DNA from: Gilvimarinus chinensis DSM 19667
GTDB taxonomy: Bacteria; Pseudomonadota; Gammaproteobacteria; Pseudomonadales; Cellvibrionaceae
Reading direction: 5' to 3'
DNA: 64,000 nt
NCBI RefSeq assembly: GCF_000377745.1
Contig: NZ_KB898707.1
Coordinates: forward strand, 368,482-432,481
Part shown: piece after piece, positions 7,062 to 13,949 of the stretch
How the letters are laid out: each line of letters opens with the position of its first letter
Numbering within the stretch: the first letter of the stretch is position 1
Position numbers and translations under genes: made by a program
Notes under the pieces: model-generated
The model's database searches: none
What the model was told of the DNA's origin: nothing
The model's input: the letters and a program-made list of their open reading frames with translations, nothing else

Positions 7062-7651
7062 GCGGCAATGTCCTCTCGTGAAATTGGTTTAGATCGGGCC
7101 ATAAGAGCAATAGCTTTGCTTTCTGCCTCTTCAATGGTTTGGCCCCATCCTGTGAACAATTCGGTACGGCCGAATACTTTCAGCGGAACGGTATATTTCG
7201 CTTTGGCGGTGGCCACGGTGGGGCGCTTACGGTTTAGGTAGTCGTCAATGCGGCACTCAATCGGTTGCGCGTAGCTTTCAATCTCTGCAGCGCTCAACGG
7301 AACCTTTGGGGCTGTTACATCAAGGTTAAGATCAACTAGATCGAAGTCAGCACTTAAGGCGCAAAGGCGGCTTGCTGCACGAAAAACCAAATCGTCTATA
7401 GGGGTTCGGTTGCTGTTATAGCGCCATTCGTTCATGGCTTCGCGCAGATTCCTTTCACGTAAAACTTCTTCTTTAATGTCGTCACGGTCGGCGGCCTTGC
7501 TGCCAACAAAAGTGCGCACGCCTTCGTAAAGCAAGGCAATCGCCATCTGCTCAACTAGAGCCGCGGCGCCGATTAATCGATTTTGATACTCACGCTCCAG
7601 GCGCTCTTGCTCGTCCAGGTGACGATTAAGCAGGTAGGTGTTCTCGTCCAT
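7058..7651 (-). CDS. hypothetical protein, first gene of the leftward early operon (197 aa)
   Basis: First gene after the PL promoter, ending in an ATGA overlap with recT. It opens with a charged helical stretch (DEQERLEREYQNRLIGAAAL), then a helical middle, then a beta-rich C-terminal part (KYTVPLKVFGRTELFTGWGQT). No domain is recognised. In other phages genes just upstream of recT/exonuclease pairs encode nuclease inhibitors (Gam/Abc-like) or single-strand binding proteins; a Gam-like role is possible but is inference from position only. Confidence 0.65.
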   Translation of the reverse strand: MDENTYLLNRHLDEQERLEREYQNRLIGAAALVEQMAIALLYEGVRTFVGSKAADRDDIKEEVLRERNLREAMNEWRYNSNRTPIDDLVFRAASRLCALSADFDLVDLNLDVTAPKVPLSAAEIESYAQPIECRIDDYLNRKRPTVATAKAKYTVPLKVFGRTELFTGWGQTIEEAESKAIALMARSKPISREDIAA

Positions 7652-7716
7652 TGTTGCTTCCCCGTAGTGGCAAAAACAGCAGGGCGGTGCCTGCTGTGTT
7701 GTTGACTATGGGAGCA

Positions 7717-7758
7717 AAGATACCCAATTGGTAGATTTATGTAAATACCCAAATGGTA
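7717..7758 (-). promoter_or_regulatory. PL-type early promoter with two CI/Cro operators
   Basis: Reading the minus strand, -35 TTTACA (7745-7740) and -10 TATCTT (7722-7717) are separated by 17 bp. Operator TACC-CAATT-GGTA (7721-7733) fills the spacer and touches the -10, and a second, TACC-CAAAT-GGTA (7746-7758), abuts the -35. Repressor bound here would block RNA polymerase at the leftward recombination operon. Two further GGTA half-sites (7766-7769, 7777-7780) may extend the cluster. The same operator sequence occurs at PR, which supports the assignment. Confidence 0.75.
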
Positions 7759-7857
7759 GTTATTTGGTATTTTTTTGGTATAGTTAGGATTCACCGGCAA
7801 TTGGTGTCGATGTTTTTTATTAGCAAAAGGGCTAGCTGGCTAAGTTAGGAGGGTGTT

Positions 7858-8076
7858 GTGCTGGGTTCAGGGGGGTCTGTGATTTTAAGCCTGACGGCGT
7901 TGGCTCTTTCGCTAATTTCGATATATCGGGTGGTTAAGCTGGAGCGCGCTGCGCGAGCGCACAATAAAAAAATAAGGGCTGTTTTGGATGATGCTAAGGC
8001 TTGTCAGAATCCACCACCCGGAAAAGCTTTCTTAACGCTTCGGGACTTGGAGGCTGGTTGCGGTTCTGACGATTAG
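7858..8076 (+). CDS. small membrane protein of the immunity region (72 aa)
   Basis: GTG start at 7858 with a near-perfect AGGAGGG ribosome binding site 5 bases upstream. Residues 3-23 are hydrophobic (SVILSLTALALSLISIYRVV), followed by a basic stretch that would stay in the cytoplasm and a polar tail. It is transcribed away from the PL operon, between PL and the cI unit, a place where phages keep genes expressed in the lysogen. It could be a superinfection-exclusion peptide, but this rests on topology and position only. Confidence 0.55.
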   Translation: MLGSGGSVILSLTALALSLISIYRVVKLERAARAHNKKIRAVLDDAKACQNPPPGKAFLTLRDLEAGCGSDD

Positions 8077-8126
8077 TGAATTTGTTTATTAGAAGGTGAT
8101 CATTTAACGACTCGCGAGAGAAATTT

Positions 8127-8438
8127 ATGCTTAGCTCAAAATATTCTATTGTCCCCAATGAGGATGGTGTTATTTCGGGGGGTTCCGCACTCAGTTGGCG
8201 TCGTCGGCTACGAGCTTGGTTAATCCGTAAGATCGCCAAAACGCGGTTTGGAGAGCGATTGGGGCGTTTTGGTTATGATCTGCATGCTGAGGTTATGCGC
8301 CCGGCGCTGGAAGATGCTTTCGGCCAGGATTTCATTAATCTTTACCGTGATGATGCTGGAGCCACGTCCAGGCAGCGCTGTAGCCCTGGCCGTCAAAGTC
8401 ACTCCCAATCTCAAGCGCGAGAAGACTATCGCCACTGA
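8127..8438 (+). CDS. hypothetical basic protein, possibly 3'-truncated (103 aa)
   Basis: ATG at 8127 follows GAGAGAAA. Residues 1-75 look protein-like (SWRRRLRAWLIRKIAK, then RFGYDLHAEVMRPALEDAFG), but about the last 27 residues read antisense through the 3' end of the convergent gene and are Arg/Ser/Gln-rich, as expected of a non-coding frame. The two genes overlap by 104 bases tail to tail. The simplest reading is an older gene that lost its own 3' end in a recombination event joining the two modules. Confidence 0.4.
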   Translation: MLSSKYSIVPNEDGVISGGSALSWRRRLRAWLIRKIAKTRFGERLGRFGYDLHAEVMRPALEDAFGQDFINLYRDDAGATSRQRCSPGRQSHSQSQAREDYRH

Positions 8439-8697
8439 GCAGTAGCGCTTCGTCCGCATCTTGAGCGGTACCGTACAGCTTGGCGCGGATGACACGCAGC
8501 GGGGTATTGGTTCTTAGAAAGAACCCAAATTCGTCACCACCAGGGGAAGCAAAGGCCATTTTGCAGGCACCGGAAGATAACTTCTCAATAAGGCGCTGGA
8601 TTTTCGGCGCGTATTCCTGTTTATGTTTTTTGCTGCTGTTTTCGTTGGAAAAACGCATGATGAGCAACACTGTCCGTTTATTGTAATCCTCTATCAT
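8335..8697 (-). CDS. hypothetical protein co-transcribed with the cI repressor (120 aa)
   Basis: The start ATG (8697) overlaps the stop of cI (TAATG), so it should be translated from the repressor mRNA in the lysogen. A longer frame upstream lies within cI and is not needed. The protein starts MIEDYNKRTVLLIMRFS, has a beta-alpha pattern and a Gly/Asp-rich middle (ASPGGDEFGFFLRTNTPLR), no membrane segment and no recognised domain. Genes riding on the repressor transcript often protect the lysogen from other phages, so it is a candidate defence or immunity accessory gene. Confidence 0.6.
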   Translation of the reverse strand: MIEDYNKRTVLLIMRFSNENSSKKHKQEYAPKIQRLIEKLSSGACKMAFASPGGDEFGFFLRTNTPLRVIRAKLYGTAQDADEALLLSGDSLLALEIGSDFDGQGYSAAWTWLQHHHGKD

Positions 8698-9338
8698 TAT
8701 CGCCTCTTCATCCAGCTGCCGGTTACCACGCCACAAATACGGGTGTCAGGCGGTATCTGTATTTTTCGGTTGGGGTGATCGGGATTTAAAGCCAGTAGAA
8801 ACATGCCGTCCGGCGTGTCTTGCAGACGCTTAAACGTATGGCGGCCATCGGGCTCGCGCGCCACTACGTCGTCGCCGTGCTTTGGCTCAATGGCAGGATC
8901 TACCAGTATGTATTCGCCTTCGCGGTAATCAGGCGTCATAGAGTCACCCACGATTTTCAGGCAAAAGGAGTGGTCGCTAAACGGGAAAGGGCAGTCTAGG
9001 TATTCTTCTGCATCACCTGGTGCATAGTTATCTGGCGAGTCGCACCAAGCCCCGGCTGCCACCCAAGCTATGAGAGGAACTTGTCTGGTGGCGGCAATTG
9101 CAGCCTCTTCCTGTAGTGATCCATCACTATGTAGTCGGTCAAGCCAGCCATGGGGTTTTTTGAACGCCTGCTCAATCTCTCGCGCTACCTTGTTGCCAAT
9201 CTTCTTTCTCGGCTTTTTTCCTGCTATTGCGCTGGTGTAGGCAGGCGCTTTACCTATAGCGTCACCGAAAGCAACTAGGCTGCCCACGGAGGAGACAATA
9301 GCTCGAGTATTTGTATATCTAATCTCTGATATGTCCAT
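8697..9338 (-). CDS. CI-like prophage repressor, S24/LexA-type self-cleaving
   Basis: The N-terminal 65 residues have a helix-turn-helix of the phage repressor type (LVAFGDAIGKAPAYTSAIAG). The C-terminal half is a LexA/S24 peptidase domain: Ala95-Gly96 (VAAGAW) as autocleavage site, catalytic Ser133 in VGDSMTP and catalytic Lys170 in HTFKR. In this family RecA filaments stimulate self-cleavage, so the prophage should be SOS-inducible. Transcription starts at PRM, next to three operators shared with the divergent cro gene, which also allows autoregulation. Length 213 residues is normal. Confidence 0.92.
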   Translation of the reverse strand: MDISEIRYTNTRAIVSSVGSLVAFGDAIGKAPAYTSAIAGKKPRKKIGNKVAREIEQAFKKPHGWLDRLHSDGSLQEEAAIAATRQVPLIAWVAAGAWCDSPDNYAPGDAEEYLDCPFPFSDHSFCLKIVGDSMTPDYREGEYILVDPAIEPKHGDDVVAREPDGRHTFKRLQDTPDGMFLLALNPDHPNRKIQIPPDTRICGVVTGSWMKRR

Positions 9339-9374
9339 TAATGGTTTCGTCCGCGCATTTTATTCAACTTGAGA

Positions 9375-9402
9375 ATTATCCGCGCATTACCTAAAAGGTA
9401 AA
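9375..9402 (-). promoter_or_regulatory. PRM-type promoter for the repressor gene
   Basis: On the minus strand TTTACC (9402-9397) and GATAAT (9380-9375) are spaced by 16 bp, a good sigma-70 match, about 37 bases upstream of the cI start. Operator 9388-9400 covers the -35, so occupation of that site would shut off repressor synthesis, as at lambda OR3. Confidence 0.65.
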
Positions 9403-9439
9403 CTACTAAAAAGGTTGCCATAAAGCTACCAAATGGGTA
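9388..9439. promoter_or_regulatory. three right operators (TACC-N5-GGTA) between cI and cro
   Basis: Three 13-bp sites lie in a row: TACC-TAAAA-GGTA (9388-9400), TACT-AAAAA-GGTT (9404-9416, degenerate) and TACC-AAATG-GGTA (9427-9439). The same 4-5-4 palindrome appears twice at PL. Spacing of 16 and 23 bp start to start would allow neighbouring dimers to interact. These are the likely binding sites of CI and Cro. Confidence 0.75.
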
Positions 9440-9443
9440 TATT
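9415..9443 (+). promoter_or_regulatory. PR-type early promoter
   Basis: TTGCCA (9415-9420) and TATATT (9438-9443) are separated by exactly 17 bp. The operator at 9427-9439 lies in the spacer and overlaps the -10, the same geometry as at PL. It would drive the cro-like gene and the replication genes. Confidence 0.75.
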
Positions 9444-9472
9444 TCGCCTAACAGTGAAAATTAGGTGGAAAT

Positions 9473-9688
9473 ATGAAGTTACGCGATTACATCAAATCTC
9501 TTTCTGAGGATGAGCGGGACGACTACGCGCGCCGCTGTGGGACAACTCCTGCTTACCTCCAAATCCATATTCTTCCAGCCCGTAAAGAGCCTCGTAAGCC
9601 GCTGCGCGAAGCGCTGGCCCGCGAGAGTGACGGCAAGGTTTCTTTGTTGGAAGTCCTAGAGCACTTCGGTATGGCGCAAGCGGCATAG
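9473..9688 (+). CDS. Cro-like transcriptional regulator (YdaS-like)
   Basis: A 71-residue protein that opens MKLRDYIKSLSEDERDDYARRCGTTPAYLQ in pattern (motif positions 1-30), the YdaS/Cro form in which the second recognition helix contains GTTPAYLQIHI. It is divergent from cI and starts about 30 bases after the PR -10 box, behind a TTAGGTGGAA ribosome binding site. It should bind the TACC-N5-GGTA operators and repress PRM and PR during lytic growth. Confidence 0.75.
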   Translation: MKLRDYIKSLSEDERDDYARRCGTTPAYLQIHILPARKEPRKPLREALARESDGKVSLLEVLEHFGMAQAA

Positions 9689-9725
9689 CGATAGAGCAAC
9701 CATGTAAACCAAAGGGGAAGCAACC

Positions 9726-10001
9726 ATGTACGACGATCCAAGAAAAGTGCGGTATATCCGCAAAGCTACTTATCTCAGTGAAATTGAATTGGAAGAAATA
9801 GAGCAAGCGTCCAGCATCGCAGGGCAGCAACCCGCGGCCTTTATGCGCGAAGCGGCAAAGGTTGTATCGCGCTTCATTCTCGGGCAGTCCGGTGTGAAGC
9901 CAAAAGCCGATCTTCTTCAATCTGTCCAATCTCGCCTCCGTTCTCAGGCCCGCCCAGGGGCAGCCAATGACGAGAACATTTTATTTTCCCTCGCTAGCTA
10001 A
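9726..10001 (+). CDS. small regulator-like protein, CII position (91 aa)
   Basis: Start behind GGGGAAGCAACC. The N-terminal half (YIRKATYLSEIELEEIEQAS, then GQQPAAFMREAAKVV) has the strand-helix-helix look of ribbon-helix-helix or MobC/CopG-type DNA-binding proteins. Its place after cro and before a terminator is where lambdoid phages keep cII, so it may be a transcription activator for lysogeny, but no CII signature is visible. Function is inferred from position. Confidence 0.55.
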   Translation: MYDDPRKVRYIRKATYLSEIELEEIEQASSIAGQQPAAFMREAAKVVSRFILGQSGVKPKADLLQSVQSRLRSQARPGAANDENILFSLAS

Positions 10002-10020
10002 AGGCGAGGCTCCTAGGTTT

Positions 10021-10044
10021 GGCCCCCTTGAGGGGCCCTTTTTT
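10021..10044 (+). terminator. rho-independent terminator after the cro operon (tR1-like)
   Basis: Stem GGCCCC/GGGGCC with a CTTGA loop, followed by C and TTTTTT. It separates the regulator genes from the replication genes, so expression of the latter requires read-through or antitermination; no N-like gene is recognised. Confidence 0.75.
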
Positions 10045-10074
10045 GATTGTTGAGGGGCCTGAATAGGTGTCGCT

Positions 10075-11121
10075 ATGCAGATTAATCGAGACGGAAAAGT
10101 AATATTTTCGGACGCAAAATTTATCGTACGTGAAGACCCCAAAGAAAGTCCAATTGGTGCTGGTTGGGAAAAAGCGTTCAAGCGAGAAGTTTTTAAGCGC
10201 ATCGTGCAGCAGCTAAATCGCATAGGCTGGACGGTAGAAGTGCCACAAGAAATGGTCGAGAAATACAGTTTAAGCTTTGCGCGAAATTATCGCACCTGCA
10301 GTTACGGCGACCTGCGCGCAGAGCTAAGCTTATGCGGGCGATGTATTGAGTTTGAAGTATGGCAAGGCGTCAACACGCCGACACGCCCAGATCACGGCGG
10401 ACGCTATGAAAGCGACAAAGAACGGGTTATGCCGTATTTACTGCGGCTGCGGATGGAGCGCACGCGCCGCAAAATAAGAGATTACTTATGTGGCGTGTTC
10501 TCAGGCTATACCTTTGTTGATAAGAGCCCTATAACCAAGGAGGTTTCGCCGCGCGGTAAAACGGCAATCCAGGCCATTCAGGATCGCATAGAAGGCTCGT
10601 GGCACTACCGTGCCGACCTTGGCCGCGCCTCTATACATGGTGTTAACGATATTTCGGCCGATGGCTTTGTCATTGAGCACGGCAAAAGCAAGGTCTATGC
10701 GTTTGATCGTAAAGGGCGCGCCATAACCGGGACTGCTTTTTTTGATCTGAACGGCAACTGGATAATTCATACGGGGAAATATGGCCGGTCCTGGCACTGG
10801 CACAACACTATTTATGTCAACAACCCCGGCGACCTGAAAAGAAAACGCAACTCAAGTCTCCGCCGCAAAAGACTTGAGGGGGAGTTAAGTGAAGCCATTA
10901 AGCGCATGGACTTCCTGCGTGCCCACACTCTAAAAGGCATTTTGTTTCCCGCATCACCCCAGTTGTACATGGTGCGCAACCACGAAGGTTACTACCACCG
11001 CGCGAATTTCTGCGGCTACACCACTGACGCTACCGAGGCAGGTAAGTTTGAGTCGCACGAAATAGGCTCATACAGAGAGCGCAATGACGTTATCCCTGTG
11101 CGTGAGGCGGTGTTGTCGTAA
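10075..11121 (+). CDS. hypothetical phage protein of the replication region (348 aa)
   Basis: Not recognised. Residues 1-75 are charged helix; residues about 80-110 contain a CSYGDLRAELSLCGRCIEFEVWQG segment with three Cys; the remainder is beta-rich with repeated aromatic/His patterns (GKYGRSWHWHNTIYVNN). There is a basic stretch (KRKRNSSLRRKRLEGE, about 255-275) suited to nucleic-acid contact. It overlaps the next gene by TAATG, so it is coupled to the replication initiator-like gene and may assist DNA replication. Confidence 0.6.
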   Translation: MQINRDGKVIFSDAKFIVREDPKESPIGAGWEKAFKREVFKRIVQQLNRIGWTVEVPQEMVEKYSLSFARNYRTCSYGDLRAELSLCGRCIEFEVWQGVNTPTRPDHGGRYESDKERVMPYLLRLRMERTRRKIRDYLCGVFSGYTFVDKSPITKEVSPRGKTAIQAIQDRIEGSWHYRADLGRASIHGVNDISADGFVIEHGKSKVYAFDRKGRAITGTAFFDLNGNWIIHTGKYGRSWHWHNTIYVNNPGDLKRKRNSSLRRKRLEGELSEAIKRMDFLRAHTLKGILFPASPQLYMVRNHEGYYHRANFCGYTTDATEAGKFESHEIGSYRERNDVIPVREAVLS

Positions 11122-12065
11122 TGGCTCGTATTCGGACTATAAAGCCTGAGTTTTTCCTTGATGAAAGGCTGTATGACCTTGAGGAAGAGACGGACCTGCC
11201 TGTTCGCTTAGCGTTTGCGGGGCTATGGACTCAGTGTGACCGTGAGGGTCGTTTTGAGTGGCGTCCTCGCAGATTAAAAGCTGCAATTTTACCCTATGAC
11301 TCCGTTGATTTTTCACGCGTGCTTGACGCGTTAACCACGCGTGGTTTCGTTAAAAAGTACCGTGTATGCGGGCGTGAATATGGTGTCGTTCCCGGCTTTA
11401 CTGCTCATCAAGTGATCAATAACAGGGAATCAGATAGCACTATACCTGATCCTGCTTTAGCAGACGATCAGACCAGTAATGACGAGGGCTCGACGCGTGA
11501 TCCACGCGTGAATGACGCGTGCTCCACGCCACTTAAGCACGCACAAGCGGAAGGGAAGGGAAAGGAAGGGAAGGGAAATAATAAAAACCCTTCGGGGGAT
11601 GGCGAAAAAAAATCTAAGTCTGGCTCAAAAAAACATACCTATCCCGAATGGTTTGAAGAGCTGTGGTCGCTCTTCCCGCCTCGCTCTGGATCATCCGATA
11701 AGCGTAAGGCGTATCACGCGGCCAATGCTCGCACTGGTGACGGCTTTACTTTTGAAGCTATGCGTGCGGCGACAATTCGGTATGCCAAATACATCGTCGC
11801 TACTGGCAAACAAAACTCTCAGTTCGTCATGCAAGCGGCAACGTTTTATGGGCCTGGAGGCCACTTAGAAAACCCGTGGAGTATTCCCAATGCAACACAT
11901 CAGCAGCCATTTACCGGCGGACGGCAAAGCGCTGTCCACAGAATCGACCAGCAGTGCGAAGACGAATTTGCCCAGCTTGCAAACGAGGAAGCTGGTAACC
12001 GCGATGTGGCAGCGCATGAGCCAGCTGTTTGGCCACCGATGGTCGAGCCAGGAGGGCGACGTTAG
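11121..12065 (+). CDS. phage replication initiator-like protein (replisome organiser)
   Basis: The opening ARIRTIKPEFFLDERLYDLE and the following pattern (RLAFAGLWTQCDREGRFEWR ... LKAAILPYD) match the N-terminal winged-helix of phage replisome-organiser proteins. A flexible charged linker (about 130-175, Lys/Ser/Gly-rich) separates a second helical domain (about 175-270) with PEWFEELWSLFPPR, resembling the DnaD/DnaT-like loader region. It would bind the phage origin and recruit helicase with the lambda P-like protein that follows. The linker is encoded by an A/G-rich run and could be a variable part. Confidence 0.7.
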   Translation: MARIRTIKPEFFLDERLYDLEEETDLPVRLAFAGLWTQCDREGRFEWRPRRLKAAILPYDSVDFSRVLDALTTRGFVKKYRVCGREYGVVPGFTAHQVINNRESDSTIPDPALADDQTSNDEGSTRDPRVNDACSTPLKHAQAEGKGKEGKGNNKNPSGDGEKKSKSGSKKHTYPEWFEELWSLFPPRSGSSDKRKAYHAANARTGDGFTFEAMRAATIRYAKYIVATGKQNSQFVMQAATFYGPGGHLENPWSIPNATHQQPFTGGRQSAVHRIDQQCEDEFAQLANEEAGNRDVAAHEPAVWPPMVEPGGRR

Positions 12066-12396
12066 AACCCCTCGCGGTGATTACTCGCCCCGGTTTTTGT
12101 TGTGGTGCCGAAAAACCGAAAGTTTGAGTGAAGACGATTGGCGCCGGGGGTTCGCTGTTGTCGAGCAGCGCGTGAGGGAAGCGGCGCGGCAGGGTGATAC
12201 CGAGTGGCCGCCAACCTACGGGGAGTTTCTTGGTTACTGCATGCCGCCGGTTAAACCCAGAGGGCACAGGTATTTTGATCAAAGCCGAGCGATCGAGGAT
12301 CAGGAGGCAAAAAAACGACGGTACGAAGCAGGGCGGAAACACTGTTCTGAGCTGCTGAAAATGTTTGATGAAGGGGAAGAGAAATGCAAGCAATGA
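12004..12396 (+). CDS. lambda P-like helicase-loading protein
   Basis: The start region MWQRMSQLFGHRWSS resembles the conserved segment of phage replication P proteins, and the body (DDWRRGFAVVEQRVREAARQ, WPPTYGEFLGYC) agrees. Such proteins deliver the host DnaB helicase to the origin complex. ATG at 12004 is chosen because GAGGAAG lies 11 bases upstream; an earlier in-frame ATG at 11890 would add 38 residues and has no ribosome binding site, though homologues often have some N-terminal extension. It overlaps the end of the initiator gene by 62 bases. Confidence 0.65.
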   Translation: MWQRMSQLFGHRWSSQEGDVRTPRGDYSPRFLLWCRKTESLSEDDWRRGFAVVEQRVREAARQGDTEWPPTYGEFLGYCMPPVKPRGHRYFDQSRAIEDQEAKKRRYEAGRKHCSELLKMFDEGEEKCKQ

Positions 12397-12734
12397 GTTA
12401 TCAGATTGATCCAGACGCCAGCATTGACAATGCCGCGCGTCAAATACGCGAGCGAGAGGAAGCGGTTCGGCTAGAGGCTCGCGTGTGGGAGATAGAAATG
12501 CCCAAAGAGAAAATGTGTGTGCCACTGGGCCGTCTGATTGAAGACCTGCGATACAGCATGTTGGCGGCTCACGCGATTTACCGCGACGGCATAAGCCATG
12601 AGATTCATGCGCACTGCCCGAAAAAAATTGGCCGGGGTAAGACCAGTGAAATCGTCGTGCCCGGGCATGGGACATACCGCGAGCGAAGAGGGCGCATTTA
12701 CTTTCGCGCCTGGGGCAAAAAAATAGGGGCCTGA
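12384..12734 (+). CDS. hypothetical protein (116 aa)
   Basis: Starts inside the end of the P-like gene behind GGGGAAGAG. Charged helices at 15-60 (NAARQIREREEAVRLEARVW) precede a basic Cys/His-containing C-terminal part (HEIHAHCPKKIGRGKTSEIV). No family is recognised; operon position suggests an accessory replication or recombination role. Confidence 0.5.
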   Translation: MQAMSYQIDPDASIDNAARQIREREEAVRLEARVWEIEMPKEKMCVPLGRLIEDLRYSMLAAHAIYRDGISHEIHAHCPKKIGRGKTSEIVVPGHGTYRERRGRIYFRAWGKKIGA

Positions 12735-12753
12735 AAAGGGGCTGGAGGTAAAC

Positions 12754-13041
12754 ATGATTCGCAGCACTAGCAAAGGCGCTTACTTGGCGCTGGTTGAGTC
12801 GGGGAAGGTTAGTACCAAGCGGGCGCAGATTGTTCGCTTTGTCGATGATCACCCTGGGTGTACGCGCAATGAGATTGTGCGCGGCATACCTGGTATGACG
12901 GTCAACTGCTGCTGCGGTCGTGTTCGTGAATTATTGGATTGCGGTTTTTTGATTGAGGACGGGTGCAAGAAAGACCCGGTAACCGGCCAGTCGGGAAATC
13001 GTTTGTATGTGAATCGTGATGAAGGGGATATGGCGGCGTGA
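12754..13041 (+). CDS. winged-helix DNA-binding protein (95 aa)
   Basis: Strong GGAGGTAAAC ribosome binding site. Residues 20-75 form a winged helix: KRAQIVRFVDDHPGCTRNEI, then IPGMTVNCCCGRVRELLDCG, then a wing with LIEDG...RLYVN. A cluster of three consecutive Cys (NCCCG) sits at the recognition helix, which is unusual and could make binding redox- or metal-sensitive. It overlaps the methyltransferase gene by four bases. Probably a phage regulator. Confidence 0.6.
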   Translation: MIRSTSKGAYLALVESGKVSTKRAQIVRFVDDHPGCTRNEIVRGIPGMTVNCCCGRVRELLDCGFLIEDGCKKDPVTGQSGNRLYVNRDEGDMAA

Positions 13042-13949
13042 CCGCTTATTACAACGAAATTGATCCGTTCGCGGCTGCATGGTTACGCGAATTAATTAAG
13101 GCAGGACTAATTGCTGACGGGTATGTCGATGAACGAAGCATTGAAGATGTCAAACCAAATGAGCTTTTGGGATATACCCAATGTCATTTCTTCGCCGGAA
13201 TCGGGGTGTGGAGCTACGCACTTAGAAACGCAGGCTGGCCCGATGATCGCCCGGTGTGGACGGCAAGCTGCCCATGCCAACCTTTCAGCGCGGCAGGCAA
13301 AGGAAATGGGTTTGCTGACGAGCGGCATCTATGGCCTTCACTTGACTGGCTCATCTCGCAGCGCACACCTCCAGTCATCTTTGGAGAGCAAGTTGCGAGC
13401 AAAGCTACAGAACCTTGGTTCGACCTTGTACAAGCTGACTTGGAAAGCATGGGTTACGCCTTCGGGTGTGTCCCGTTTCCGTCTGCGGGCGTCGGTGCCC
13501 CGCACATCAGGGACCGGGCGTACTGGGTGGGTGTCTCCTGCGGCGAGGGATTGGAAAGACTCGGGGGTAGACATAAAGCCCCGGAACGACAACGGGAAAC
13601 CGAGATTCGACCAGCTTCCGAGGCAGGCGAATTTGGCGGGCTGGCCGACAACAAGTTGCAGCAACACAAGGTCGCCACGTCCGGTAGTTATGAGGCGCGA
13701 GGACGGGATCAAGAACCAGCAGAGGCTACAGGGCTTTGCAGCGATAGCAGGCCCGGCCCGACTAACGGCTTCTGGCGAGATGCTGACTGGCTTGGATGCC
13801 GAGATGGAAAGTGGAGGCCAGTTGAACCCGGCACATTCCCGTTGGTTGATGGCGCTCCCGCCAGAGTGGGACGACTGCGCGGTTACGGCAATGCAATCAA
13901 TGCCGAAGCGGCAAAAACGTTCATCGAAAGCGTAATGGAGGCAGTGTGA
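13038..13949 (+). CDS. C5-cytosine DNA methyltransferase
   Basis: The core motifs are visible in order: motif I FFAGIGVWSYAL (51-62, SAM binding), motif IV SCPCQPFSAAGKG (catalytic Cys80), a motif VI equivalent PVIFGEQVAS in place of the usual ENV, motif VIII HIRDRAYWVG, and motif X GYGNAINAEAA near the C-terminus. The target-recognition region is short, typical of phage orphan enzymes. It would methylate phage DNA and protect it from host restriction; no restriction gene accompanies it. A second long gene is nested within it in another frame. Confidence 0.88.
   Translation: MTAYYNEIDPFAAAWLRELIKAGLIADGYVDERSIEDVKPNELLGYTQCHFFAGIGVWSYALRNAGWPDDRPVWTASCPCQPFSAAGKGNGFADERHLWPSLDWLISQRTPPVIFGEQVASKATEPWFDLVQADLESMGYAFGCVPFPSAGVGAPHIRDRAYWVGVSCGEGLERLGGRHKAPERQRETEIRPASEAGEFGGLADNKLQQHKVATSGSYEARGRDQEPAEATGLCSDSRPGPTNGFWRDADWLGCRDGKWRPVEPGTFPLVDGAPARVGRLRGYGNAINAEAAKTFIESVMEAV
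13123..13935 (+). CDS. nested overlapping gene inside the methyltransferase gene (270 aa)
   Basis: The +1 frame of the methyltransferase gene stays open for about 270 codons, and its product reads like a real protein: ANLSARQAKEMGLLTSGIYG, then SSRSAHLQSSLESKLRAKL, STLYKLTWKAWVTPSG, and a conserved-looking end AHSRWLMALPPEWDDCAVTA. I recall this sequence style as a widespread phage family found beside or overlapping cytosine methyltransferases; this is memory, not a search. The start is uncertain: ATG 13123 follows GACGGGT, with alternatives at TTG 13111 and ATG 13129. Function unknown; association suggests a role linked to DNA modification or restriction evasion. Confidence 0.6.
   Translation: MSMNEALKMSNQMSFWDIPNVISSPESGCGATHLETQAGPMIARCGRQAAHANLSARQAKEMGLLTSGIYGLHLTGSSRSAHLQSSLESKLRAKLQNLGSTLYKLTWKAWVTPSGVSRFRLRASVPRTSGTGRTGWVSPAARDWKDSGVDIKPRNDNGKPRFDQLPRQANLAGWPTTSCSNTRSPRPVVMRREDGIKNQQRLQGFAAIAGPARLTASGEMLTGLDAEMESGGQLNPAHSRWLMALPPEWDDCAVTAMQSMPKRQKRSSKA

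Noticed and set aside
11911-12852. Long open minus-strand frame opposite the replication genes
   Set aside because: It is antisense to three well-supported, coupled genes; its product is Cys/His/Arg-rich with no protein-like pattern.
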